Source: Parabacteroides sp. An277
GTDB lineage: Bacteria > Bacteroidota > Bacteroidia > Bacteroidales > Tannerellaceae
Assembly (NCBI RefSeq): GCF_002159645.1
Contig: NZ_NFJB01000017.1
Span: forward strand, 1 to 64,000
Length of the DNA: 64,000 nt
Direction: 5' to 3'
Shown: piece after piece, positions 51,958-59,918 of the stretch
Numbering within the stretch: the first letter of the stretch is position 1
Layout of the letters: every line of letters starts with the position of its first letter
The notes under the pieces: model-generated
Databases searched by the model: none
Told to the model about the DNA's origin: nothing
The model's input: the letters and a program-made list of their open reading frames with translations, nothing else
Program-made: the position numbers and the translations under genes

Positions 51958-52290
51958 CGCAGGTCCCGAGCAGCGAAGCTGTCGCATTCGATCCAAACCG
52001 AAGGCCGCGCTGCGCTACGACCCTCGGCTATGTACATTCGACCTCTTCGAGGCCAACGGTATGACGCTCACGGGAAGCAACGCTGACCCAATATGCTTAG
52101 CCGCGGGTCGAAGCCCCTGCGAGGCCTGCGGCTATACTTCTTCAACCTCTTCGAGGCCAACAGTATGACGCTCCCGGGCAGCGAAGCTGACCCAATATGC
52201 TTAGCCGCGGGTCGAAGCCCCTGCGAGACCTGCGGCTATACAGCCTCTGCCTCCGAGAGGCCAACGGTATGACGGCCTACGGTTCATACG
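51958..52290. repeat. REP-like region with a 104-bp direct tandem repeat
   Basis: The word GAGGCCAAC(G/A)GTATGACG recurs with its first G-G-C-C at 52051, 52155 and 52259, an exact 104-bp period (a little over two units). Each unit contains AGCCGCGGGTCGAAGCCCC, TGCGAG.CCTGCGGCTATAC and a CCTCTTCGAGG palindrome, the same words as the other REP-like elements. This explains the gene-free stretch 51956-52332; no promoter was recognised before the glucosaminidase gene. Confidence 0.75.
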
Positions 52291-52332
52291 ATTCAAACAA
52301 AACTTAAAAAGTTATCTAATCCGTTATGCATC

Positions 52333-52827
52333 ATGCAAAAAACATTTATTTCTACCTATTATTCGCTCGCCTGCCAAGCCGGAGAGGCCTTCCGCATCAA
52401 TCCGGTTGTCATCTTGGCCCAATCGGCCATCGAGAGCGGATGGGGACAAAGCACGCTGGCACACGAGTATCGCAATTTCTTTGGCATCACGGGATATGGC
52501 AAAACCAACACGTGGTGGAAAGGGAACACAGCCGAACTGGGTCCCCACAGCCTGAAATTCCGTGTCTATGCCTCGGCTGCCGATTCCTTTATGGACTATG
52601 CCCATTTGCTCCGTACAGCCTACCGCAAAGCCGCCGACCAGAGTTTCCAGCCGGCCGCCTTCGCCCGGGCCATCTCATGCAGCCGTTACATCAGTGAAGT
52701 AAACGGCGATAACCGCGAAGCCTACCGTTCGCTCCTCATCCGCCTCTGCCGCAAGATAGAGAAGCAGGTAGCTGCGTTAATATCCCACAAAAAAACAAAC
52801 AGTTTAATCACACATGAAAATCATTGA
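52333..52827 (+). CDS. Glucosaminidase (LytG/FlgJ-type peptidoglycan hydrolase)
   Basis: A protein of 164 residues, essentially a single Glucosaminidase domain: NPVVILAQSAIESGWGQSTLA with the catalytic Glu34, then YRNFFGITGYGKTNTWWKG, LKFRVYASAADSFMDYAHLL and ISCSRYISEVNGDN. No signal peptide is visible, as in phage endolysins that rely on a holin. It is followed, with a 14-nt overlap, by small genes with hydrophobic segments. The module (HU-like, hydrolase, small membrane protein) recurs next to Bacteroidales capsule loci. A phage-lysin origin is likely; its present role is unknown. Confidence 0.88.
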   Translation: MQKTFISTYYSLACQAGEAFRINPVVILAQSAIESGWGQSTLAHEYRNFFGITGYGKTNTWWKGNTAELGPHSLKFRVYASAADSFMDYAHLLRTAYRKAADQSFQPAAFARAISCSRYISEVNGDNREAYRSLLIRLCRKIEKQVAALISHKKTNSLITHENH

Positions 52828-53116
52828 AATCATTCTCCGTATTTTTAAACTCATCGCCCGCATCTTCCGGCCGCGCCGCAAACGCCAACCCGCCGCCTCG
52901 GATGAAACTCCTCGTGATACTGTGCCTGAGCCTCCTCTCCCTCCTTTCGATCCTGAAGGGAATGCAGGAAGTAGCCTTAGCTACCGTCGGAACGCTCCTC
53001 GCTCTCCTCACGAAGGATATGCCGCCCGGAACACCGCCCGCTGGAACACCCTCGCCGGTTACGCACTGATCGTAAGCGGAATGGCAGGGTACTGGTACCG
53101 GTTGTTGTTAGGGTAA
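52814..53116 (+). CDS. Small basic protein with C-terminal membrane helix
   Basis: A 100-residue frame beginning inside the glucosaminidase gene (14-nt overlap): an amphipathic N-terminus MKIIEIILRIFKLIARIFRP, a basic/proline-rich linker (RRKRQPAASDETPRD..PEPPLPPFDPEG) and a C-terminal hydrophobic helix LAGYALIVSGMAGYWYRLLL. Size and placement suggest a holin- or spanin-like partner of the hydrolase. A second hydrophobic ORF in another frame (52902-53069) overlaps it completely, so either or both may be real. Confidence 0.5.
   Translation: MKIIEIILRIFKLIARIFRPRRKRQPAASDETPRDTVPEPPLPPFDPEGNAGSSLSYRRNAPRSPHEGYAARNTARWNTLAGYALIVSGMAGYWYRLLLG
52902..53069 (+). CDS. Embedded hydrophobic ORF, holin-like
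   Basis: A 55-residue frame starting MKLLVILCLSLLSLLSILKG, with a second hydrophobic stretch EVALATVGTLLALLTK and a proline-rich end. It lies wholly inside the 100-residue gene in another frame, which recalls nested Rz/Rz1-type or holin genes in phage lysis cassettes. It may equally be a chance reading frame in G+C-rich DNA. Confidence 0.4.
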   Translation: MKLLVILCLSLLSLLSILKGMQEVALATVGTLLALLTKDMPPGTPPAGTPSPVTH

Positions 53117-53168
53117 AAAGAGGATATGTAGTTGTAGGCCTCGCTTCGCTTCGACCGGCAGCATAGAG

Positions 53169-53313
53169 GGCTGTGTCAAAATAGGAAATGGCACACAGAC
53201 ACTGATTGAACAGATAACCACAGATTCTTTTTTATTAATTTATAATTAAATAAATCTGTGGTTATCTGTCTAATCCGTGTTATCTGTGTGCTATATACCC
53301 ATTAGGATACACC
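53169..53313. repeat. Long hairpin element, copy 2
   Basis: Flanks GGGCTGTGTCAAAATAGGAA on the left and GTGCTATATACCCATTAGGA on the right match copy 1 at 34057-34312. The stem is different: ACAGATAACCACAGATT faces AAATCTGTGGTTATCTGT, with further pairing outside. The conserved flanks with divergent but equally palindromic stems suggest one family of mobile hairpins. It fills the gap between the small genes and wbuC. Confidence 0.75.
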
Positions 53314-53342
53314 TCCATTTCAGGACGCGGAACCCGAAAGAA

Positions 53343-53765
53343 TCACGGTTTATAGGCCCCGTCTTTAGCCTCAAAGATAACAGACGGCTCCAGTACATGG
53401 ACGGTATGCCATACGTCCGCCGGAATCTGCATCCCATACAACCCCTCCTGCGGAGACAACAGCTGGCGGGATACCTCCCGAAACGTCTGTTCGCCCCCCT
53501 CCTGTACGGCTTCATACAACACCTCCTCCAGTTTTCCCCGCAGGCAAACCACCGTCTCCGCGGTCTCTTCATGCCGATGCACCGGCACTTCCGTACCCGG
53601 CCAAAGCGCATTCAACATCCGCTGGGAGGTATCCGAAGCGGACGTACGCAAATCAAAGTGCTGACGCAAACGAGGCGAAACTTTCGCCTGGGCCAGCAAA
53701 GTATCCATCAGTTCGTTATTGAATAGCATATCGCTTTGCAAAAGTTGTATGGAATTAGGAGACAT
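53343..53765 (-). CDS. wbuC: WbuC-family cupin
   Basis: A 140-residue protein with the cupin metal motif VPVHRHEETAETVVCLRGKLEEVLYE and a second motif IPADVWHTVHVLEPSVIFEAKDG, as in the WbuC family. In enteric O-antigen loci wbuC is the last gene after fnlA-fnlB-fnlC-wbuB; its enzymatic role is not established. Here it lies downstream of the same genes but separated from them by an unknown three-gene set whose last stop is 6 nt upstream of its start. Confidence 0.9.
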   Translation of the reverse strand: MSPNSIQLLQSDMLFNNELMDTLLAQAKVSPRLRQHFDLRTSASDTSQRMLNALWPGTEVPVHRHEETAETVVCLRGKLEEVLYEAVQEGGEQTFREVSRQLLSPQEGLYGMQIPADVWHTVHVLEPSVIFEAKDGAYKP

Positions 53766-53771
53766 AGGGAT

Positions 53772-54194
53772 TCAATTTACTTTTTCCAAATACAGAACAT
53801 CTTTTATCTGATCCAATAGATCCATGACATAAGCATCATAGATAATACCCTTCATCAAGACACCATCTATTTTAAAACGAATTTCAACATGTAATGGATG
53901 ATGAGGATTGCTGACAAGTATCGAAATATGTTCTAAATCAATATTTCGAATAACTCCAGCTGTAGCCAATGCCACCAATTTATCTTCTTTGCAAAATTTC
54001 AAACCAGCCTCTATGGTTGCTTCTCGTCCCGCTTTGTCGCAACGATAACAAGATATGCCTTTTTCTCCTTGGCGCAAGAATATAAAATTATCTTTCAACT
54101 TACCTGTATAAGGGTCTATATTACGAGGAGAAAACACCCACCTGGCAAGTAACTCTTCGTTCTCAATATCCAATGAAACGGGGAACTCCTGCAT
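53772..54194 (-). CDS. Hypothetical protein, third gene of an unknown trio
   Basis: Start at 54194 (MQEFPVSLDIENEELLARW), just after the upstream stop (TAAAATG); 54209 is an alternative that overlaps that gene. The 140 residues are soluble: FSPRNIDPYTGKLKDNFIFLRQGEKGISCYRCDKAG, then HISILVSNPHHPLHVEIRF. CYRCDK hints at a small metal or redox site but is not a full zinc finger. The segment around SNPHHPLHVEI recalls proteins paired with toxins, without a firm match. Function unknown; coupled to the two genes upstream. Confidence 0.6.
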   Translation of the reverse strand: MQEFPVSLDIENEELLARWVFSPRNIDPYTGKLKDNFIFLRQGEKGISCYRCDKAGREATIEAGLKFCKEDKLVALATAGVIRNIDLEHISILVSNPHHPLHVEIRFKIDGVLMKGIIYDAYVMDLLDQIKDVLYLEKVN

Positions 54195-54195
54195 T

Positions 54196-54726
54196 TTACA
54201 CCAAATCATTTATAGCTTGCACCAAACTTTTACAGTTTTCTTCGTTCCAATCCACAAACGAAAAATAACGCGTCTCATATCCTTTTCTACGTATAAAATA
54301 GGACATTTGCTTGTCACCTATCTCACACTTTAACAAATTGCCTGAAAAAGTTTGGGACTTCAACAAAATAGCACCATGATGTGTAGGCATAATTTCTATT
54401 GACATTCGTTGTAAATCAGACAATTTATGCAATAAAGAAGTCGTATTCTGAATAGCTTGCAAATGGACAGGCTCTGCGCCATAACCATCCCAATTCGCAC
54501 CCAATCGAGCCAAATAGTTCAATAAAATTTGCTGATTTACGTGTATCTCGTCAAAATAATATTGGTAATCTCCTCCAGCCGGAGACATATTTTCTTCCTC
54601 TCCAATATGATTCGACAACGCAACCACACCCGCTAAAACGATTGCACCATATCCCTTCTTTTTATAAGAAGAAGGAGTACACCCCTCAAACGTATTAACC
54701 AATCTAAACTTCCCTTCTGAAGCCAT
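54196..54726 (-). CDS. Hypothetical protein, second gene of an unknown trio
   Basis: Start at 54726 (MASEGKFRLVNTFEGC), where TAATG overlaps the previous stop; 176 residues. One hydrophobic stretch (YGAIVLAGVVALSN) sits near the N-terminus after a basic patch SSYKKKGYG, giving a possible single membrane anchor, followed by an acidic soluble part (ENMSPAGGDYQYYFDEIHVN) and the block LARLGANWDGYGAEPVHLQAI. The WDGYGA motif is seen in several bacterial proteins of unknown function. The role is unknown; translational coupling indicates it works with its neighbours. Confidence 0.6.
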   Translation of the reverse strand: MASEGKFRLVNTFEGCTPSSYKKKGYGAIVLAGVVALSNHIGEEENMSPAGGDYQYYFDEIHVNQQILLNYLARLGANWDGYGAEPVHLQAIQNTTSLLHKLSDLQRMSIEIMPTHHGAILLKSQTFSGNLLKCEIGDKQMSYFIRRKGYETRYFSFVDWNEENCKSLVQAINDLV

Positions 54727-55427
54727 TATTCCATCTCCTTTATGATGTTGTCGGTGACAGCCCAATGAAAAACATCAAACAATATTTCATTCAGCTGAGA
54801 TAATACCTCATGCGCTTTCTGTTTCTCACAAGCTCGACTTAGCATAGTCGTATCTAATACCACAAACACATACCGATCATTATCTCTCATGGAATCAAAT
54901 CCATATTTCAGATAAATAGTACCTTTTTCATGTTCAAAACAACAATCCGTATAATACGATTTCACCTCTTGTTCCAATTGGCTTTTTCCAAACTGGGTGC
55001 ATCGAAGCGAATCTGAAAACATTTCATTCAATATCTCAATAGAAGGACCTTCCCCTTTTTTTTGAAAAGGTAAGATATTGATCTTCCGTAATTGAACCTT
55101 CAAAAAATCCCCTTCACACAAAATATCTAACATCCTACGGCAATTATCAAAAAGGCAAAGCATAGTTTCAAACCCACGATATCCTTGACAATCTGTTTGT
55201 ATTGCCATAAACTTATTCGTAATCAAAAGACGAAAATAGGCATCTATGGACTTAAATATAAGTTTCTTATATCCTTTTTCCCAAAAACCACCTTGTCCTT
55301 CGAAGCTAACCATTAAAATATCCAACTTATCTTCAAAGTCTTTCACCTGAGGATATTCAACCATTAGTTCTACTTGTTGTAAGAACGAACGCCTGTATTT
55401 CTTTCTCTCTATATGTTCAAAATTCAT
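54726..55427 (-). CDS. TIGR04255-like protein, first gene of an unknown trio
   Basis: A protein of 233 residues. The start (KKYRRSFLQQVELMVEYPQV) and the C-terminal pattern (FVVLDTTMLSRACEKQKAHEVLSQLNEILFDVFHWAVTDNIIKEM) fit the TIGR04255 family, sporadically distributed proteins of about 250 residues whose C-terminal half ends in a helix with a W-x-x-T-[DE] motif. These occur in variable genome regions, often with a second small gene, and are suspected but not shown to be defence or toxin-related. The TAA overlaps the next ATG. It is AT-rich compared with wbuC. Confidence 0.65.
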   Translation of the reverse strand: MNFEHIERKKYRRSFLQQVELMVEYPQVKDFEDKLDILMVSFEGQGGFWEKGYKKLIFKSIDAYFRLLITNKFMAIQTDCQGYRGFETMLCLFDNCRRMLDILCEGDFLKVQLRKINILPFQKKGEGPSIEILNEMFSDSLRCTQFGKSQLEQEVKSYYTDCCFEHEKGTIYLKYGFDSMRDNDRYVFVVLDTTMLSRACEKQKAHEVLSQLNEILFDVFHWAVTDNIIKEME

Positions 55428-55565
55428 GGCCTACACCTATTATTTAAGACAAAAGTAGCACATTTCCATTAGTTCCACAAACGTTTGAGTTTAATTTACA
55501 CTAAACTTAAATCACTTTCTTCTCGCTATATTCTTGCTGTATCATCGTAGGTAATTCAAGCGTTC

Positions 55566-55769
55566 CTATATAATTGTTTTCAACAGGTCATCATCACCAC
55601 CCAATGATTTCGGAAAGATATGGTCTATCTCCCATCCAAAAGGATTTTGCATGCCATATTTGTCATACATAATCAACGCTCCACAAGCATCCTTGCGAAA
55701 CATCGAATCATCCAACCCTTCCACTTTACGGGCTTTATTCCATACTGACAATATCTCATTCGCCGTCAT
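55566..55769 (-). pseudogene. Truncated HNH endonuclease
   Basis: 67 residues: MTANEILSVWNKARKVEG, CGALIMYDKYGMQNPFGW, then EIDHIFPKSLGGDDDL, the first half of an HNH motif (DH plus PxxxGG). The expected downstream Asn/His part (N-L-Q..H..NR.K) is missing; instead the frame ends LLKTII at 55566. It is therefore truncated at the C-terminus, probably inactive, and sits alone between the capsule epimerase gene and the unknown trio, likely a remnant of an earlier insertion. Confidence 0.65.
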
Positions 55770-55863
55770 TGACTCTATTGTTTTGCTTGCAAATATAAAT
55801 TCCTTTCAATAATTAGTACTTAGACCTCGAAATATATATTGTCTGGCCTTTCTTTATTTGTTC

Positions 55864-56856
55864 CTACTCCGTCTTAAACGTTACCTCATCCGTCCGCGGA
55901 TGGACAAACTCGAATTCGAGGGTACGGGCTAAACCTTCGCCTAATGAATAAGGAGCTTGGAAACTAGAGGCAAGTACCTTACTGGCGTCAAATTCGGTGG
56001 TAGCACAAAACTTCTTCACACGCACAGAACTTACCGTTAGTTTTTTTCCCGTTATCTTTGCCAATACATCAAAGCCATATCCCCCTAACATCCCCAACCA
56101 ATAAGGGAAATGAGTAGCCGGAATATGTTTATGTAATACCCTCTCCACATGTGCTACCAATTCATTCATCGTGAAATCCGGCTTATCGATGTAATTGAAT
56201 ACATTGTAACCGGTGGCACAATGCTCAATCATGTATTTTACAAAAGCCACGATATTCCCTACATACGCCATCGATTTCTTATTATTTCCATCGCCTACCA
56301 TCAAGAACTTACCACTGGCTATCTGCTTCAACAGATTATACACATTCCCTCTGTTCCGTTCTCCGAAGATAACCGTTGGACGAATGATATTGATATTCCA
56401 ATCCGAGTGTGTCTTATACCATTCCTGCAATACCTGTTCGGCTTGCCATTTCGATTTTCCATAATGATTGAACGGATCTTTCGGATGCTCCTCATTCGGA
56501 TTCTTCTTATTCAACCCATATACAGCCACCGACGAAAAGAAAACAATCCGCTTGACACCGTTCTTCTCCATTGCACGTAATGTCTTTTCCATCCCGCCTA
56601 CATTTGTATCATAATACAACGAAACAGGAGAGACATCATCCCGATGTTGAGCCGCCAGTAAAATCACCATATCCGCCCCCTTCAGCTTCTTATCCATTTG
56701 TTGCTGATTGCGTACGTCACCTATCTCCGTCAACTCATTAAAAAAATGGCTCGGAAGCAAATCTATATTCTTCAACGCATATTTACTATCTCCCTTTAAC
56801 AAGTCCAACAATCTCGTTCCGACGAAACCGCTGGCACCGATCATTGTAATGTTCAT
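55864..56856 (-). CDS. NAD-dependent epimerase/dehydratase of the capsule locus
   Basis: A protein of 330 residues with the Rossmann motif MIGASGFVGTRLLDLL and the SDR active site, Ser in FFSSVAVYG and YxxxK in FNHYGKSKWQAEQ. The closest functional group is the extended SDR enzymes acting on UDP- or undecaprenyl-linked amino sugars, such as UDP-GlcNAc/QuiNAc 4-epimerases or 4-reductases. It starts 8 nt after the WbuB-like transferase, at the end of the fnl gene series. The precise sugar cannot be assigned. Confidence 0.85.
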   Translation of the reverse strand: MNITMIGASGFVGTRLLDLLKGDSKYALKNIDLLPSHFFNELTEIGDVRNQQQMDKKLKGADMVILLAAQHRDDVSPVSLYYDTNVGGMEKTLRAMEKNGVKRIVFFSSVAVYGLNKKNPNEEHPKDPFNHYGKSKWQAEQVLQEWYKTHSDWNINIIRPTVIFGERNRGNVYNLLKQIASGKFLMVGDGNNKKSMAYVGNIVAFVKYMIEHCATGYNVFNYIDKPDFTMNELVAHVERVLHKHIPATHFPYWLGMLGGYGFDVLAKITGKKLTVSSVRVKKFCATTEFDASKVLASSFQAPYSLGEGLARTLEFEFVHPRTDEVTFKTE

Positions 56857-56864
56857 TTCTTTAA

Positions 56865-58076
56865 TTATATAACTTGCATAAATTTATCCAGTATTTTTTG
56901 TGCAGAATATTTTTCTTCCGCTAAACATCTGGCTCTTTTCCCCATTTCAGATAATAAAGACAATTTTTGCTCTCCTAAATTTTGAAAAAAAGAACAGATT
57001 CCTTTACTATCTTCAGATTCGAAACAAAAGCCAATTTTATTATCTTTGATTTCTAGTGCAATTTCACTATTTGTATCACCTATGAATAAAATAGGTTTTC
57101 CCGCAGCCATTATGTTATAAGATTTCGAAGGTACACCCAATCCATACATTCCCTTTGCTAATAAAACAATTGCAATATCACAATTATTTAAAACAGAACT
57201 TTGTTCATTACGAGTATACCCCTTAAAGAAATATACATTGTGAATTTTCTTTTCTTCTACATATTTCATCATTTCTTGTTTACAAGCTCCTTCCCCCCAA
57301 AAAGAAAAACGCAAACATGGATTTTCTATCGACTTAATTATATGAAGAAAGTTTATTAATCCTTGAACACGTCCGATATTTCCAGCATATTGTACATCTA
57401 TCTTGGGATTAGCCAAAAACATATCCAAATTTTTAGTTTTATTAGGCATAATATAATCTGTTTCTGCCCAATTCTCAATAATTTGAATATCTGTATTTCG
57501 CTTGTTTGCACCTAACTTTTTTTTCATTACTTCTTTCATATCTCGTCCTAAAACAATAAGAGTATCAGCCTGGCGATATGCAAAATCAAATACTTTTTTT
57601 AGGATTTTATAGAGTAACGAATCAGAAGAAGTAATTATATTAGCAGGAATTGTATTTTCCGGAAAGACATCATGAACTAAAACGTACAGTTTATTCTTCC
57701 GAATCCGCTTTATCAAAGAAATAATTAATAACAAAGGAGCAGGATTTGTTACAATTAAAATAGAATCGTTTGACTCTAAATTCTTCCATAAAGTATATGA
57801 TAATTTCCAACTAAGGATAATAAAGCGAATTATTCTTGATAATAATTTATTCTTATCTAACTTTGTATCAGATACTCTTTGTATGATTATATTGCTATTT
57901 AATAATTGTGATTTAGAATTTTCGGCAACCAAGCTATTTTTATCGTATGTTTTCGGGCCACAAATAATATGTACATCATATTTTTCAGTAAGCCTTTGAG
58001 CTATCTTGGTTAAAATATAAGCCGTAGATGTTTCTTCTGGATAAAAAAGTTCTGTTACAATCCAAATTCGTTTCAT
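56865..58076 (-). CDS. Glycosyltransferase family 4, WbuB-like
   Basis: A GT-B enzyme of 403 residues. The N-terminal half has RIWIVTELFYPEETSTAYIL and YVLVHDVFPENTIPA. The C-terminal half has the GT4 signature PKIDVQYAGNIGRVQGL, then GVPSKSYNIMAAGKPILFIG with the E-type nucleotide-binding region weakly kept. Its position directly after the fnlC-type gene is the position of wbuB, the proposed L-FucNAc transferase in E. coli O26-type loci. It is conspicuously AT-rich relative to its neighbours, pointing to separate acquisition. Confidence 0.82.
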   Translation of the reverse strand: MKRIWIVTELFYPEETSTAYILTKIAQRLTEKYDVHIICGPKTYDKNSLVAENSKSQLLNSNIIIQRVSDTKLDKNKLLSRIIRFIILSWKLSYTLWKNLESNDSILIVTNPAPLLLIISLIKRIRKNKLYVLVHDVFPENTIPANIITSSDSLLYKILKKVFDFAYRQADTLIVLGRDMKEVMKKKLGANKRNTDIQIIENWAETDYIMPNKTKNLDMFLANPKIDVQYAGNIGRVQGLINFLHIIKSIENPCLRFSFWGEGACKQEMMKYVEEKKIHNVYFFKGYTRNEQSSVLNNCDIAIVLLAKGMYGLGVPSKSYNIMAAGKPILFIGDTNSEIALEIKDNKIGFCFESEDSKGICSFFQNLGEQKLSLLSEMGKRARCLAEEKYSAQKILDKFMQVI

Positions 58077-58086
58077 TTCCTTTTGA

Positions 58087-59265
58087 TTAACTTTTCCTCC
58101 AAACCATCTTGTTCACCACCCCGGTATAAGACTGGATAATCTTAACCACCTTTGTGGAGACATTCTCTTCTACATAATCGGGAACCGGAATGCCATAATC
58201 ACCGTTTTGGTTCATTGTGATGGCAGTATCAACAGCTTGCAACAGGGAGGTCGTGTCTATACCAGCCAAGATAAAGCAACCTTTGTCTAACGCTTCGGGA
58301 CGTTCGGTACTGGTACGGATACAAACCGCCGGGAATGGATGGCCAATCGAAGTGAAGAAAGAACTCTCTTCTGGCAACGTTCCACTATCCGAGATAACAG
58401 CAGCGGCATTCATCTGCAGACAATTATAATCATGGAATCCCAACGGTTCGTGGCGAATCACCCGCTTATCCAATTGAAATCCGCTTTGCTCCAATCGTTT
58501 TCGCGAACGCGGATGGCAAGAATAGAGTATCGGCATATCGTACTTTTCCGCCATGGCATTAATCGCATTGAACAGGGAAAGGAAGTTCTTTTCCGTATCG
58601 ATATTCTCTTCCCGATGGGCAGAAAGCAACATGTATTTGCCTTTTTCCAGCCCCAGTTTTGCTAAGATAGCGGACGCTTCAATCTCTTTCAGATTCGCAT
58701 GGATCACTTCTGCCATCGGCGAACCTGTTACATACGTCCGTTCTTTCGGCAAACCGCATTCGGCTAAATAACGGCGTGCATGTTCGGAATAGGCCATATT
58801 CACATCCGAGATGATATCTACAATCCGGCGGTTCGTTTCTTCCGGCAGACATTCGTCTTTACAACGGTTACCGGCTTCCATGTGGAAGATAGGAATATGC
58901 AAACGCTTGGCTGCTATGGCCGAAAGGCAGGAATTGGTATCGCCCAATATCAACAAGGCATCCGGCTTTGTTTGCACCATCAATTTATAACTACAATGGA
59001 TGATATTCCCGACAGTTGCTCCTAAATCGTCTCCTACGGCATCCATATAGACTTCCGGATCTTTCAGCTTCAGATCTTTGAAGAATATGCCATTTAGATT
59101 GTAATCGTAATTCTGCCCCGTATGTGCCAAGATACAATCAAAATATAGACGACATTTATTGATAACAGCAGCCAACCGGATAATCTCCGGACGTGTGCCG
59201 ACAATAATCAACAATTTCAGCTTTCCATTTTGCTGAAATTGAATGTTTGAATAATTCAAATTCAT
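58087..59265 (-). CDS. fnlC: WecB/FnlC-type UDP-sugar 2-epimerase
   Basis: A protein of 392 residues with the UDP-GlcNAc 2-epimerase fold: LLIIVGTRPEIIRLAAVI, ILAHTGQNYDYNLNGIFF, FHMEAGNRCKDECLPEETNRRIVD and SDSGTLPEESSFF. The combination with FnlA- and FnlB-type enzymes makes it the UDP-N-acetyl-L-pneumosamine (talosamine) C2-epimerase that yields UDP-L-FucNAc (FnlC/CapG), rather than the UDP-ManNAc-forming WecB. It is separated from the fnlB-type gene by a toxin-antitoxin insertion. Confidence 0.88.
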   Translation of the reverse strand: MNLNYSNIQFQQNGKLKLLIIVGTRPEIIRLAAVINKCRLYFDCILAHTGQNYDYNLNGIFFKDLKLKDPEVYMDAVGDDLGATVGNIIHCSYKLMVQTKPDALLILGDTNSCLSAIAAKRLHIPIFHMEAGNRCKDECLPEETNRRIVDIISDVNMAYSEHARRYLAECGLPKERTYVTGSPMAEVIHANLKEIEASAILAKLGLEKGKYMLLSAHREENIDTEKNFLSLFNAINAMAEKYDMPILYSCHPRSRKRLEQSGFQLDKRVIRHEPLGFHDYNCLQMNAAAVISDSGTLPEESSFFTSIGHPFPAVCIRTSTERPEALDKGCFILAGIDTTSLLQAVDTAITMNQNGDYGIPVPDYVEENVSTKVVKIIQSYTGVVNKMVWRKS

Positions 59266-59329
59266 GATGATTTTATATTTAGTTTTTAGAATTAGATAGT
59301 TAAGGAAACAGGGATGGGATTTTCCCCAT

Positions 59330-59656
59330 TTATTTATTCAAATATCGATTCAAAAGAGCCTCTAAAACTTTGGGGTCTTGTCGAACATCCCAAACTAAAA
59401 TAATATACACTCGATTTCCTTTTACACTATAAAAAACTTTATTCTTCTTTTTAATAATTAAAGTCCGTATGCCTGCAAAAGAAGTAGTCTTCTCCCCCAA
59501 ACATGTTCCTATCAAAGGATAACGTTCTAACAAAAGGACTTCCTTTTGAATCTGAATGCGGACATCGTATGCTTTTGCTTCTCCCCATTGACTTTTCACA
59601 AAAGACAATAAAGAAAACAAACTGTCAATTGCATATTCCGTCCAAACTATTTCCAT
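59330..59656 (-). CDS. RelE/ParE-superfamily toxin
   Basis: A protein of 108 residues: VWTEYAIDSLFSLLSFVKSQWGE, IQKEVLLLERYPLIGTCLGEKTTSFAGIRTLIIKKKNKVFYSVKGNRVYIILVWDVRQDP. The order of helices and the C-terminal strand with YII.VWD.RQDP are those of ParE/RelE toxins, which inhibit gyrase or cleave ribosome-bound mRNA. Its start overlaps the antitoxin gene by 10 nt. The pair is inserted in the capsule operon and has its own promoter. Confidence 0.88.
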   Translation of the reverse strand: MEIVWTEYAIDSLFSLLSFVKSQWGEAKAYDVRIQIQKEVLLLERYPLIGTCLGEKTTSFAGIRTLIIKKKNKVFYSVKGNRVYIILVWDVRQDPKVLEALLNRYLNK

Positions 59657-59892
59657 CCTAATCGTTTATCTACTTGTTCAAAAGCCTCTTCAGTCGTATA
59701 TAACGAATCCTCTTCTGCTACATGCATCGTATAGTCTAATGCAGCCTCCAACAATGCAGGCGACATACTATATTCTCTTTCTTTCTTCAAATCCAGTGTA
59801 GCAATATAATCATACACCTTCTGAAGTTGTTCTTGGGTCATGCCCATAACTTCTTGGAAAATATTTACTTTTAATGAATCAATTGTCATCAT
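59647..59892 (-). CDS. Antitoxin of the RelE/ParE pair
   Basis: Start at 59892 (MMTIDSLKVNIFQEV); 81 residues; 59889 and 59901 are alternatives. Helical N-terminus (MTQEQLQKVYDYIATLDLKKE) followed by MSPALLEAALDYTMHVAEEDSLYTTEEAFEQVDKRLGW. The TTEE..F..VD..L pattern at the end is a common toxin-wrapping segment of Bacteroidales antitoxins that lack a classical ribbon-helix-helix. It precedes and overlaps the toxin gene. It is likely autoregulatory, but no operator was recognised. Confidence 0.8.
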   Translation of the reverse strand: MMTIDSLKVNIFQEVMGMTQEQLQKVYDYIATLDLKKEREYSMSPALLEAALDYTMHVAEEDSLYTTEEAFEQVDKRLGWK

Positions 59893-59918
59893 ACGCTGCA
59901 ATTTGAATTATCTTACTA

